Assembly: GCA_001913845.2 (NCBI GenBank)
Contig: MKGP02000069.1
Span: forward strand, 1 to 63,738
Origin: Limnothrix sp. CACIAM 69d
Lineage (GTDB): Bacteria > Cyanobacteriota > Cyanobacteriia > CACIAM-69d
Direction: 5' to 3'
DNA: 63,738 bases
The notes beneath the pieces were generated by a model. It worked only from the letters and a program-made list of their open reading frames with translations, was not told the origin of the DNA and ran no database searches. Of this stretch, positions 8,682 to 19,346 are shown one piece after another (position 1 is the first letter of the stretch; the number at the start of each line of letters is the position of its first letter). The position numbers and the translations under genes were made by a program.

Positions 8682-10091
8682 TTAGCTCATCTTTTTTTCA
8701 GAGCGCGATCGAGAACTCCAAACTTCCGCAATGATGATAATTGCAGAAGCCATTAGAGTGCTGCCAAATAACCCTAGGGCTAAAACCTTGACCTTACCAC
8801 CAGAAGATGGCTTACGAGGCACAGTCGCTGGCTCCAAAATTCTGGTGCTGTTGTTGCGCTGTTCTTCCTTGACCAGGAGCGTTTGCAAATTGGAAAGTAG
8901 GGTTTCATAGGTTCCTTGGGCGGCCTTTAGCTTGCGTTCCAGATAGCGCTGCTCTTGTTCAATTTTGGGCAAGCTGCGGCTTCGTCGGAGATACATCGAT
9001 CGGCTGTCTTCAAAGGACTTGAGTTTATTGACCGCGCTCACTCGCTCCGTTTCGGAGTTGAGGTATTGCTGAATTAAAGTCACCCGCAATTCCCCAGCCT
9101 GTAAGAAGCTGGGTGGAATCACTTGCCGATCGCCCAAAGTTTCTTGAATTCGCTTTTGCAGAATATCTTGTAACTGTCGCTCCCGTTCCATTAACCGGGA
9201 AACCGTGGGGCTGCTGTCTGTAAAGCGCGATCGTTGCTCTGCGAGTTCTTTTTGGGTGTCTTGCAAATCCACCAAAACTTTCTGAACGCTGGGGGACTGG
9301 CTCACGGCCGCCACCACCACAGCTTCCTGGGGAGAAAGATTGAGTTGACGGCGCAAGACTGTAGCTTTGGCAGCCGCTTCCATCGCTGCGGCTTCTGTGT
9401 TGGTAATTTGCTCGTCGAGCAACCGCAGAGCCAGCACCGAAGTTCGGGCTTCCTCTTCTAAATTAATCACCTGATTTTGTTCTTTAAATCGCTGAAGTCT
9501 CAGTTCTAAATTTCGCAGTTGCTTTTCCACCTGGGGCAACTCGCGGGACAGAAAAATGCGAGCCTGAACGGTGTCTTCTCGGGCGATCGCCACGTTGTTA
9601 TTGCGATAGACCTCAATCACGGAATTCACAACCGCTGCCGCCAACTCTGGAGACTCATTGACATACGTAATGCTGACCACATCCGTTGCGCCAATGATCT
9701 TGACTTCCAGCGCTGTCTTCAGCTCCGCTGGCCCTAAGGGTTCGCCTTTTTTATCTCGCAAATCCAGCTTTTTGATAGTGCGCTCTAGTAATGGTTCCGA
9801 GAGCAAAATTTCCATCTGATTACTGATGGGACTCTGGTCAACCAACAGCGATCGCAGCGGATTATCCGACTCATCCCGCGCAAGACCCGTCAGCTCTTGA
9901 GTGGAGTCAATTCTGAAGAGAATCTTGGCTCCAGCCTCATACACAGGCTTCACGCGCCGGGCCGCCAAAACAGAACCACCCATGCCCAAAATAAAAACAC
10001 AAGCAGCCGGTAGCCAGGCCCGTTGACAAGCCTTAAGGATAAGCCCTAGGGGATTGAAGTCGATCGCCTCGCGGGATGTCTGGGACTGCAT
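8682..10091 (-). CDS. Wzz/GumC-type polysaccharide chain-length determinant without kinase domain
   Basis: 469 residues. An N-terminal membrane segment (WLPAACVFILGMGGSVLAAR, about residues 30-49) and a C-terminal one (VLALGLFGSTLMASAIIIIA) bracket a long periplasmic region rich in coiled coil (about 180-400, with QVEKQLRNLELRLQRFKEQN and LDDTQKEL-like heptads). The Wzz Pro-rich motif precedes the second membrane segment (TVPRKPSSGGKVKVLA). No Walker motif follows the second helix, so the bacterial tyrosine kinase domain often fused in this family is absent. It is 49 bases downstream of the SLBB outer-membrane exporter gene and probably sets polymer length or gates export. Confidence 0.88.
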   Translation of the reverse strand: MQSQTSREAIDFNPLGLILKACQRAWLPAACVFILGMGGSVLAARRVKPVYEAGAKILFRIDSTQELTGLARDESDNPLRSLLVDQSPISNQMEILLSEPLLERTIKKLDLRDKKGEPLGPAELKTALEVKIIGATDVVSITYVNESPELAAAVVNSVIEVYRNNNVAIAREDTVQARIFLSRELPQVEKQLRNLELRLQRFKEQNQVINLEEEARTSVLALRLLDEQITNTEAAAMEAAAKATVLRRQLNLSPQEAVVVAAVSQSPSVQKVLVDLQDTQKELAEQRSRFTDSSPTVSRLMERERQLQDILQKRIQETLGDRQVIPPSFLQAGELRVTLIQQYLNSETERVSAVNKLKSFEDSRSMYLRRSRSLPKIEQEQRYLERKLKAAQGTYETLLSNLQTLLVKEEQRNNSTRILEPATVPRKPSSGGKVKVLALGLFGSTLMASAIIIIAEVWSSRSRSEKKMS

Positions 10092-10140
10092 AGGGTTCAG
10101 GTAATGAAATCGAAGGCCGAGGGCTAGGCAGTTTATTGAA

Positions 10141-11430
10141 TTACTGAAAATTAGGAACGCTGGGGGCCAACAGGCGGCGCAGGTTCGAGAGATTATCCAC
10201 AGGCGACAGCAACACCCGCAGGAAGTCCGTAATTCGGGTCACGCCATTGGTGTTAATCACCACAATGTCGTTGTTCAGCAACAGGGGATTGGTTTCCTCA
10301 TTCAGGCCGGCTTGCAGGTCAAGGGAGATGCGGCGGGCAGTGGCTGACCCATCGGGATTAATCCGAATCAGGTCAACTTGGCTGGAGATGGCGCGGGGGC
10401 GCAGGAATCCGCCGGCTGCCAAGACGGCCTGATTGAGGGTGGCGTTGGGTGGCAGCTTAATCAGACCGGGGGCTTTCACTTCGCCAACCACGTTCACCCC
10501 GATCGTTTCGGGGGCAAAGCTAGCCCGGGCCACGCGCGAAACCTCCTCAGAAGAAAAGGTGCTGGCCTTTGGAATCATCAGCATGTCTCCATCCCGCAGC
10601 AGGATATTTTGGCTAAGGTCGCCACTTTCCAGCAGTTGCCAAAGGTTAAGGGTTTGGTCTTGGGGATTGCCGCCCGGATCTGAGCGCCGGAGGCGGATGT
10701 TGCGAATATCGGCGAGGGGGGTGATGCCGCCGGCCGCCACAATCGCCCGGGTCACGTCTGGCCATTGAAGGGGTAACTGATTGGGCACCACGTCCCGATT
10801 GCTGACCTCGATCGCGTAGGAGCCGGGTCGATTCACTTCCCCAGAAACACCAATCCGAACCGGGCGGGGCGTTAAAACATTGACGGTGATGATTGGGGTC
10901 TTTACGAAGGGGCGATAGGCCTGGCTGAGGGCACTGGCCAATTGCTGAGGAGTTAAGCCTCGGGCCCGCACAGAACCAATCCAGGGTACGGAAATCGTGC
11001 CATCAACCAGCACCAGGTAGATACGGTTGCTGAATTCGGGCACATCAAAAATTTCCACCTGTAGCCGATCGCCCGTATCCAGTTGATACCCATCGATCGG
11101 GGGTTGCAGCGTCGGATCAAGCATGGAACCCGCCGAGGTGGACGCGGGAGCCAGAAGCAACCGAGGCAAAGGCTGAAGGGTTGCAGAATTCGGCGCGGAG
11201 TCTGGCGTGGAATTGCTGGAGGTGGAGTTAGCCGACGGATTGAGGGCGGAATCGGGTGCTGCAATGTTGGAGGGGCTGTCGGGCGCACTGAGGGCCGGTT
11301 CATCAAAAGGGCCAAGGGATTGGGCCGCCACGGGCAGGGCGATCGATCCCCAACAGCAACCACCCAAAATGCTAACAAGCAGTGCAGTTATTCGACTCGA
11401 CGGCCGAGGGCTTTGAAGCAGGGCTGACAT
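10141..11430 (-). CDS. Polysaccharide export protein (Wza-like, SLBB domains)
   Basis: 429 residues starting MSALLQSPRPSSRITALLVS with a signal sequence running to PVAAQS. A Ser/Pro/Asn-rich linker (about 45-110) precedes the polysaccharide export domain (YQLDTGDRLQVEIFDVPEFS). Two SLBB-type regions follow: VRIGVSGEVNRPGSYAIEV and IGVNVVGEVKAPGLIKLPPN, each with the GEVxxPG motif. The family forms the outer-membrane channel for capsule or exopolysaccharide. The upstream in-frame start at 11505 would bury the signal peptide, so 11430 is chosen. It is first in the minus-strand cassette with the Wzz-like protein and ABC exporter. Confidence 0.9.
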   Translation of the reverse strand: MSALLQSPRPSSRITALLVSILGGCCWGSIALPVAAQSLGPFDEPALSAPDSPSNIAAPDSALNPSANSTSSNSTPDSAPNSATLQPLPRLLLAPASTSAGSMLDPTLQPPIDGYQLDTGDRLQVEIFDVPEFSNRIYLVLVDGTISVPWIGSVRARGLTPQQLASALSQAYRPFVKTPIITVNVLTPRPVRIGVSGEVNRPGSYAIEVSNRDVVPNQLPLQWPDVTRAIVAAGGITPLADIRNIRLRRSDPGGNPQDQTLNLWQLLESGDLSQNILLRDGDMLMIPKASTFSSEEVSRVARASFAPETIGVNVVGEVKAPGLIKLPPNATLNQAVLAAGGFLRPRAISSQVDLIRINPDGSATARRISLDLQAGLNEETNPLLLNNDIVVINTNGVTRITDFLRVLLSPVDNLSNLRRLLAPSVPNFQ

Positions 11431-13720
<2,290 letters not shown>

Positions 13721-13745
13721 TTGGCTAATTGATTAACGCAACAGA

Positions 13746-13765
13746 CAAGGGGCTTAAGCCCCTTG
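13746..13765. repeat. CAAGGGGCTTAAGCCCCTTG palindrome
   Basis: A perfect copy 25 bases after the gap1 stop, flanked by GA...TC so that the symmetry extends to AGACAAGG...CCTTGTCT. The position fits a 3'-end hairpin for gap1. Confidence 0.9.
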
Positions 13766-13875
13766 TCTCCATGATTTGGTGGCGGTAGGACGGCTAATTT
13801 AACCGACCCTTGAAACCTGTCATCCTGCCCAGAACTTGCATCCCAAAACACTCTGAAGGCACTGTGGAGGAAAAA

Positions 13876-14484
13876 ATGGAAAAACCCTACAGCACCGATG
13901 AGTTATTACAAATTTTGGCGGAAGAACAGCGGGCCTGTATGCAAGGTCAACGCTTACATTTGACGGCAAAAGTATCAGGAATTGCGCCGCTCGATCGCCT
14001 GATTGACCCCAAAGGAATTCAGAAATTTACGGCTTATCAAAACTTCCGGGCCCAAATTCATGTCTACCAGCGCGAACAGGGGGTGTCGGGCTTGGTGTGG
14101 CGATCGATCGCCCTGGGCCCCCATCGGCTGAACTATCCCGAATTACATGATCAATTAATTGCGCTGCCGGAGGATATTCATACCCTCCAGCGCTTTAAAG
14201 ATGACGCGATCGAATTTTGGCGATCGGTCACGCGGGGGTTCGATCGCCACCTGAGCGTGGCCGGGGGGCGAGACTTTTGCACCCTCACCCCCAATGATGA
14301 GCAGCGCTTGATCGATCGCGCTGAATGGGTCAGTTTGGATCCGCGTGGCCAAGCCTTGCCCTGCGAGGTGGTGTTGCAGTTGGGTTGGGGCGATCCGGCC
14401 GGCGCACGCTACCGACGCGACTGGCCCCAATCGGGCAGCGAGTTGGTTCATGCCGTGCCGCCCGGGGGTTGCCCCATGCCCTAG
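13876..14484 (+). CDS. Conserved cyanobacterial hypothetical protein
   Basis: 202 residues starting MEKPYSTDELLQILAEEQRA. No enzymatic motif is recognised. The protein is soluble, with no signal peptide or membrane segment. Segments such as LIDPKGIQKFTAYQNFRAQI, GVSGLVWRSIAL and HDQLIALPEDIHTLQRFKDD look like a family I recall as widespread in cyanobacteria, but that is memory, not a search. GGAGG lies 6 bases before the ATG at 13876, which decides this start over an in-frame ATG at 13810. Its stop codon overlaps, on the opposite strand, the stop of the 31-codon gene at 14481-14576. Confidence 0.7.
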   Translation: MEKPYSTDELLQILAEEQRACMQGQRLHLTAKVSGIAPLDRLIDPKGIQKFTAYQNFRAQIHVYQREQGVSGLVWRSIALGPHRLNYPELHDQLIALPEDIHTLQRFKDDAIEFWRSVTRGFDRHLSVAGGRDFCTLTPNDEQRLIDRAEWVSLDPRGQALPCEVVLQLGWGDPAGARYRRDWPQSGSELVHAVPPGGCPMP

Positions 14485-14576
14485 CCGCCGGCCGCAAAAA
14501 TGCCCATCACAATGGCCGACAGCAACAGCCCGGGACTCAGTAGCAATACCAACGTGCCTAGATCATGCCAATTCAT
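14481..14576 (-). CDS. Small single-pass membrane peptide, 31 residues
   Basis: The minus strand encodes MNWHDLGTLVLLLSPGLLLS then AIVMGIFAAGG and a TAG. Residues 7-28 make one hydrophobic helix, ending in a small-residue tail AAGG. GAGGATTAAGACT precedes the ATG, which is a good Shine-Dalgarno at suitable spacing. It is about the size of small photosystem or NDH subunits, but I cannot match it to PsaM, PsaI, PsbX, Psb30, PetN or any other known one. The gene converges with the hypothetical gene at 13876-14484, the two stop codons sharing CTAG. It is short enough to be skipped by gene callers. Confidence 0.55.
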   Translation of the reverse strand: MNWHDLGTLVLLLSPGLLLSAIVMGIFAAGG

Positions 14577-14765
14577 AGTCTTAATCCTCGTTTCAGTCCT
14601 CGATCGCGACGATCCTTCAACACCACCCTTCAAAAACCGAACCATTCCAGAATGGTTTGAAAGTCTTTGGGGCTTTGGAAGTTTTTGGGGCCAAACCTTG
14701 GCCTGATCCCGATCGTAGTGGCTTTTTTTGATCCCGTCCCGGAAGATCAGCTTTGACTTCAGGTT

Positions 14766-17420
14766 TCATAGCCAATTGCCCACCAGAATGTAAGGGGCCC
14801 AAAAGAAGGGATGGCGAAAGTTGGGGTTTTTGAGCAAGGCAAGCTGAGCCTGGCGCAGGGATTCGGCTTTGGTGGCTCCGGTGCGTAGGCTTTGGTAAAA
14901 GTCTCCCATCAGCAAAGCGGTGGATTCGTCGCTAACCTGCCACAGCGTTCCCAACACGCTGCGAGTGCCGGCCTGGATGGCGATGCCCGTGAGACCCAGG
15001 GTGGCGCGCTCGTCCCCTCGGGCTGTTTCGCAGGCACTCAACACCAAGAGTTCGATCGGGGGGCGGCTAGCTGGTCGGCGCAACAGTTGGTCAAAATCCG
15101 CTAACTCAATGCGGCGATCCCAAGCCAGCAGAAAGGTGCGATCGGCTCGGGAACTGAACTGGGCATGGGTGGCCACATGGACGATCGGGGCGTTGTTTTG
15201 TTGCAAGGCTTGGCGCAGGGCCTGCTCCGTCAGGGCCTGATCGCGCAGGACGGCCGCCGGTAACTCTTGGGCCAAAATATCTAGCTCATCGGCCACAAAG
15301 GGCAAGGCTCCCAATTTTTCCGCCTGGAAACTGGGGGCCACTTCCGAAACACCCGCCGCCAAGACGTTGAGCGATCGCGGGTTCAGGGCTTTGGGGGCAA
15401 AAAGCTGCAAACCCAAGGCCCTGGTGGTGTTGTAGCGTTCCAAGAGGTATTGCTCTCCGTCATGGAGGGCGGCGATCGGGATATTGGCCAAGGGCCCATC
15501 CAGCACAAACACCAGGGTTTTGACTCCCGATTGGGCTAATTCTGGGGCAATCGGAGCCACTAACCAGTCATAAACCTGCTTAGACAGGCGCAAGCGCTCC
15601 CGGTTGGGAATGGTTGGGTCTTGGACGGCCTGTTGCACCCGTTGCAAGGTTTGGAGAACGGTGGCTCGGGGCACAGGAACCACGGCATAGCGCAATGGTT
15701 GGCCCGGTAATTTGGTGAGGGTGGCCACGCGATCGCTTAAAACAATCGCCTCCACGGCGGCCGTGTCCGATCGCCCGTCAATGGCCTGATCGAGCGGTTC
15801 CGGTTTGGCATCCAAACAAGCTTGGCGAAAGAAGTTTTCCAACTCCACCAACTGCAAGGCCTCGATCGCCGATCGGGCCGCTTGCAAGTCGTCTTGGCTG
15901 GGGTTGCCCCGCAACAACTGATCCACAAACTCCCGATATACCGGCTCCACCCGATCGCGGAAGGAAAACTGCACCACGGAATCCATCCCGGCCAGATCAT
16001 TGCGCAATTGCCCGATCGCTTGGGTGGCCAGGCGATAGGCCGCCAGGGAACCGGTGCGATCGCCCCCTTGGGCCCGCAACTGCCCGAGGGAACGAGCCGT
16101 GCGATAGGTCACCTCCGGAGCCGCCAACCCTTCCACCAGCGCCAAGGATTGCTCCAGCCAACGCGCCGCCAGGGCCGTTTCCCCCCGTTGCCGATAGGTT
16201 TCGCCCAACTGACCCCAAACCGCCGCTGTCAAACGCTGATCGCCCAGGGCTTGGGCCGCTTGGGCCGCCTGTTGCAACCCTGCTAAGGCCAAGGCCGGTT
16301 CATCCACGGTTGACCACCAGCGGGCCAGGCGCATTTGGGCCGCAATCCGATCTCGCCCGATCGGGAGTTGTGCCACCTGGTTCGCTAAATCTTGCAGTTG
16401 TGCCTTGCTAACGGTTTCTGTGGGCGGGTTGCCCGTTTCCAGACCCAGAAACACCATCTCCCAACGTTCCAACTGGCCCCACAGTCGATCGCGATCGCTC
16501 CCGGCTGCCGCTGCTGCCACCCTTGCCCGATCGAAGGCCGCCATGGCCTGTTGTCGGAGGGTCATCCATTGGGGATCATTGCGGTCTAACCCTTGGCGAG
16601 CCAACAGGGCCCGAGTGCGGGCCAGGGCCAGCGCTGCGGTGCTGCGATCGGCCAGGGTTCCCGACTGTTCCAACACCGTTGCCGCTTGGCTCAACCAAGT
16701 TTCCGCTCGGGTCAACTGCCCCAGCGATCGCAAAGCCTCCCCGGCCGACAGCAGGCCCAACCCTTGCAGGCGCGTGGGTTCGCGGGGGGCCTCCGGGGCA
16801 GTGCCAATTTGCCCTTCAATCACCATCAGGGCACGCCCATAGAGTCCCAAGGCTTGCAGGGCCTGGGCCCGATTCAAGCTGGCTCCCAATTGCCCATCCT
16901 GATCGCCCGTTGATCGATACAGGGATTCCGCCTGCTCCAAAAGTTGAATCGCTCGGGCCGCCTGCCCGGCCATCAGTTCCAACCGGGCTTGCTGGTTCAA
17001 GGCCGCCGCCCGCAACCGCACGGCTCCCTCGCCGCGCAACGCTGCCAGCAAGCCCAAACTCTGTTGCACCGCTTGCAGGGCTGCTGCTCGATCGCCCAAT
17101 TGCCCCCAAGCCAAGCTGATGCCATGCCAGGCGGCTCCTTGGACCGCGCGATCATCCCGCTGGGCCGCCTGTTGGGCCGCCCGTTGCCAATGGTCGATCG
17201 CCTCCGTAAACCGGCCCGCTTCGTAGGCCTGGCGTGCTTGTGCAAACTCCGGAGCGCCGGCCGGGGCGGCCAGGGGGGCTGGGGCTGGCCCTTGGGCGAT
17301 CGCGGGGAACGCAGCGAAGGAAACTGTTCCCAACACCAACCCACAACCCACCCAGCCCAACCATCGGGGCGATCGGCCCCATTGCCCCCACGCCCGCTCG
17401 TTACCTTGCCCCATGCCCAT
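14766..17420 (-). CDS. Secreted TPR-CHAT protein (caspase-like fold)
   Basis: 884 residues. A signal peptide is visible near residues 20-45 (WVGCGLVLGTVSFAAFPAIA, then AQG). An Ala/Gln-rich array of TPRs fills about 55-480, with units such as QARQAYEAGRFTEAIDHWQR. The C-terminal CHAT domain (about 600-884) has the likely catalytic dyad: His in IVHVATHAQFSS and Cys in LLVLSACETARGDERATLGL. It ends in FRHPFFWAPYILVGNWL, typical of CHAT proteins. CHAT domains are relatives of caspases and separases, some of which are proteases in defence or cell death. With a signal peptide this one is probably periplasmic. It is monocistronic. A second CHAT protein is encoded at 49040-52087. Confidence 0.9.
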   Translation of the reverse strand: MGMGQGNERAWGQWGRSPRWLGWVGCGLVLGTVSFAAFPAIAQGPAPAPLAAPAGAPEFAQARQAYEAGRFTEAIDHWQRAAQQAAQRDDRAVQGAAWHGISLAWGQLGDRAAALQAVQQSLGLLAALRGEGAVRLRAAALNQQARLELMAGQAARAIQLLEQAESLYRSTGDQDGQLGASLNRAQALQALGLYGRALMVIEGQIGTAPEAPREPTRLQGLGLLSAGEALRSLGQLTRAETWLSQAATVLEQSGTLADRSTAALALARTRALLARQGLDRNDPQWMTLRQQAMAAFDRARVAAAAAGSDRDRLWGQLERWEMVFLGLETGNPPTETVSKAQLQDLANQVAQLPIGRDRIAAQMRLARWWSTVDEPALALAGLQQAAQAAQALGDQRLTAAVWGQLGETYRQRGETALAARWLEQSLALVEGLAAPEVTYRTARSLGQLRAQGGDRTGSLAAYRLATQAIGQLRNDLAGMDSVVQFSFRDRVEPVYREFVDQLLRGNPSQDDLQAARSAIEALQLVELENFFRQACLDAKPEPLDQAIDGRSDTAAVEAIVLSDRVATLTKLPGQPLRYAVVPVPRATVLQTLQRVQQAVQDPTIPNRERLRLSKQVYDWLVAPIAPELAQSGVKTLVFVLDGPLANIPIAALHDGEQYLLERYNTTRALGLQLFAPKALNPRSLNVLAAGVSEVAPSFQAEKLGALPFVADELDILAQELPAAVLRDQALTEQALRQALQQNNAPIVHVATHAQFSSRADRTFLLAWDRRIELADFDQLLRRPASRPPIELLVLSACETARGDERATLGLTGIAIQAGTRSVLGTLWQVSDESTALLMGDFYQSLRTGATKAESLRQAQLALLKNPNFRHPFFWAPYILVGNWL

Positions 17421-17580
17421 CAATCACGCTCGCTGTTGTGGATCAATTTCCTTTCTCCACTATTACCGACCGATCCAAAATTTCCGGTCTCTTCTCCGGT
17501 CTTTTAACGGTGCTTTGAGCGTGATTTTGATTGTTTTGACCGGTTTTGACTCGTTTTCAACTGGTTTGATGGCCAGTCAT

Positions 17581-17862
17581 TCAAAACCGATAGCGATGGT
17601 GCGCTTCGAGCCAACTCCGAAGTTCCCGCTCAGCCGGGCTAGAGAATCGATCGCCCGTGCGTGGATCCCAACCATAAAAAATTTCCTCACCGGTTGGCAG
17701 CGTCCGCGACCAAACTCGAATTTGATCGGGCGTGCTGAGCCGCATCACTGCTCGATGACCCCAATGGGCCAGCCGTTGCCCAAAATTGCCTAGGATGGTG
17801 TTTTCAGCACAGCAGTCCGCCAACCACCGCAGGGGCGATCGGGTTGCAGAGGTAAAGTGCAT
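17581..17862 (-). CDS. Small hypothetical protein
   Basis: 93 residues starting MHFTSATRSPLRWLADCCAE. AGGAGA lies at suitable distance before the ATG, which supports 17862 over the upstream codon at 17886. The C-terminal half (RVWSRTLPTGEEIFYGWDPR, then TGDRFSSPAERELRSWLE) looks like a compact folded domain rich in aromatics and charge. No function is recognised. It is upstream of, and on the same strand as, the TPR-CHAT gene, 160 bases away. Confidence 0.55.
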   Translation of the reverse strand: MHFTSATRSPLRWLADCCAENTILGNFGQRLAHWGHRAVMRLSTPDQIRVWSRTLPTGEEIFYGWDPRTGDRFSSPAERELRSWLEAHHRYRF

Positions 17863-18184
17863 GACTCGGTTCTCCTGAAGAAACAAATCTCCTGGCCATC
17901 GTTGTGGAAGGCGGTAGCCAGGAGATTTGCTGTGCCTTCACCCTATCAAGGGTCGGCGGTTCGATCGACCGATAGCTTGCATGGGAGGTATGAATGAAAT
18001 CGATGGATGCCTGGGTTGATCCTCCAAAGTGCCGGTATAGCATGGAGAGCAATTCAGCCCCGCTTGCTCACGGCACTTGTCTCAAGTTTGCCGAGTTTGG
18101 TCTGCCAAATTGAATCCGCTGAATTTGCTAAATCAGTTGCTGAATCTTTGATCGCTTTCCAGTCGATGAGATATCGACTCAGCC
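17863..18184. other. Intergenic region between small hypothetical and LysR gene
   Basis: 322 bases separating divergent genes. GAAGAAACAAATCTCCTGGC and GCCAGGAGATTTGCTG (about 17877-17934) form an imperfect inverted repeat around CAAATCTCCTGGC / GCCAGGAGATTTG, 13 bases each and perfectly complementary. It could be a terminator or operator. Nothing else is recognised. Confidence 0.5.
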
Positions 18185-19150
18185 ATGGGCGAAATTGCTG
18201 CAAAACTCAAGTTGTCTCAACTCCGAACCCTGGTGGCGATCGCCGATCGGGGAAATTTCAGCCAAGCCGCCCTGGATCTGGACATTTCCCAATCCGCCGT
18301 CAGCCACGCGATCGCCACCCTCGAAGACGAACTGGGAGCCATTTTGCTAAATCGCGGCCGCCACGGCGCAACCCTCACCGACACCGGGCGCGAAATTGCT
18401 GACAGTGCCCGCCAAATTTTGGAGCTGCTCAACAACATTGAGCGCCAGGCCAAAAGCGCCCGCGGCCTCGATTCGGGCCATGTGCGCGTGGCCTGTTTCC
18501 GCAGCGTGGCCACCCACCTGTTGCCTAAGGCGATCGAGCACTTGCGCCACCGCTACCCCGGCATCGCGATCGCCATTGATGAATATGACACCAGCCAGGA
18601 CATTGAAGAAGAACTCCGCGCCGGCCGGGCGGATGTTGGTTTTGTGCTGTTGCCCGCAGGCAGTGAGTTTGAAACCTGGAACGTGATGATGGATGAATAT
18701 TGGGCGATCGTCCCCGGCAGCGATCGGTACGCCACGGAGGTGATTGCCTGGGAAGATTTGTTTTCTCGCCCGCTGATTTTGCCGCCTCGGCGATTTTTGT
18801 GTGCGCAAATTGTGCTCGATCGCTTTGCCAAGCTGGGCCTGAACGTGGAACCCAGCTACGAAGTCCGGGAAGATTCCACCATCCTGAGCATGGTGGCCCA
18901 AGGATTGGGTGCAACAGTGATGGCCCGGCTGGCCGCAGAACCGATCCCCGCCCAGGTGCGGGCCTATCGGCTGCCCGTGCCCTTTCACCGACATATCGGT
19001 CTGGCCATCTTGGCCAATGCGCTGCATTTGCCGCCCGTGTTTGCGGTGCGTGATGCGCTGAAGGAAACGATCGCCCATTTAACGCTGCCGGGCCAGCCCC
19101 GACCAGAACAACCCTGGCCCAATCTCAAGCGATCGGGACGGTCTGCCTAA
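18185..19150 (+). CDS. LysR-family transcriptional regulator
   Basis: 321 residues. The N-terminal winged helix is clear: LKLSQLRTLVAIADRGNFSQ, then AALDLDISQSAVSHAIATLE and LTDTGREIADSARQIL. A type-2 periplasmic-binding-fold effector domain follows (about 95-300), with GHVRVACFRSVATHLLPKAI and ILSMVAQGLGATVMARLA. The ligand is unknown. The 1-Cys peroxiredoxin gene lies downstream on the opposite strand, but the effector domain shows no OxyR-style redox cysteine pair (single Cys in RFLCAQIV), so a redox role is speculative. It ends just before a strong hairpin. Confidence 0.9.
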   Translation: MGEIAAKLKLSQLRTLVAIADRGNFSQAALDLDISQSAVSHAIATLEDELGAILLNRGRHGATLTDTGREIADSARQILELLNNIERQAKSARGLDSGHVRVACFRSVATHLLPKAIEHLRHRYPGIAIAIDEYDTSQDIEEELRAGRADVGFVLLPAGSEFETWNVMMDEYWAIVPGSDRYATEVIAWEDLFSRPLILPPRRFLCAQIVLDRFAKLGLNVEPSYEVREDSTILSMVAQGLGATVMARLAAEPIPAQVRAYRLPVPFHRHIGLAILANALHLPPVFAVRDALKETIAHLTLPGQPRPEQPWPNLKRSGRSA

Positions 19151-19203
19151 TCAGCGTTCCATTAATACAGCCCAATACACCAAACCAATACACCAGGCTA
19201 ATA

Positions 19204-19245
19204 AAATAGACCCCCAATCACACCAGGGCGATCGGGGGTCTATTT
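19204..19245. terminator. Bidirectional terminator hairpin between lysR and peroxiredoxin
   Basis: AAATAGACCCCC (19204-19215) pairs perfectly with GGGGGTCTATTT (19234-19245) across an 18-base loop. The A-rich and T-rich arms make it usable from both strands. It sits between two convergent genes. Confidence 0.85.
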
Positions 19246-19346
19246 GTTGATGTTGTTGATGTCGCTAACCGCCAGGTGGCCCTAACCCCAAGCTCAAAGA
19301 TTCAGCTTGAAATTAAAAGCCACTGGAGATTAAAAACTGATTGAAA

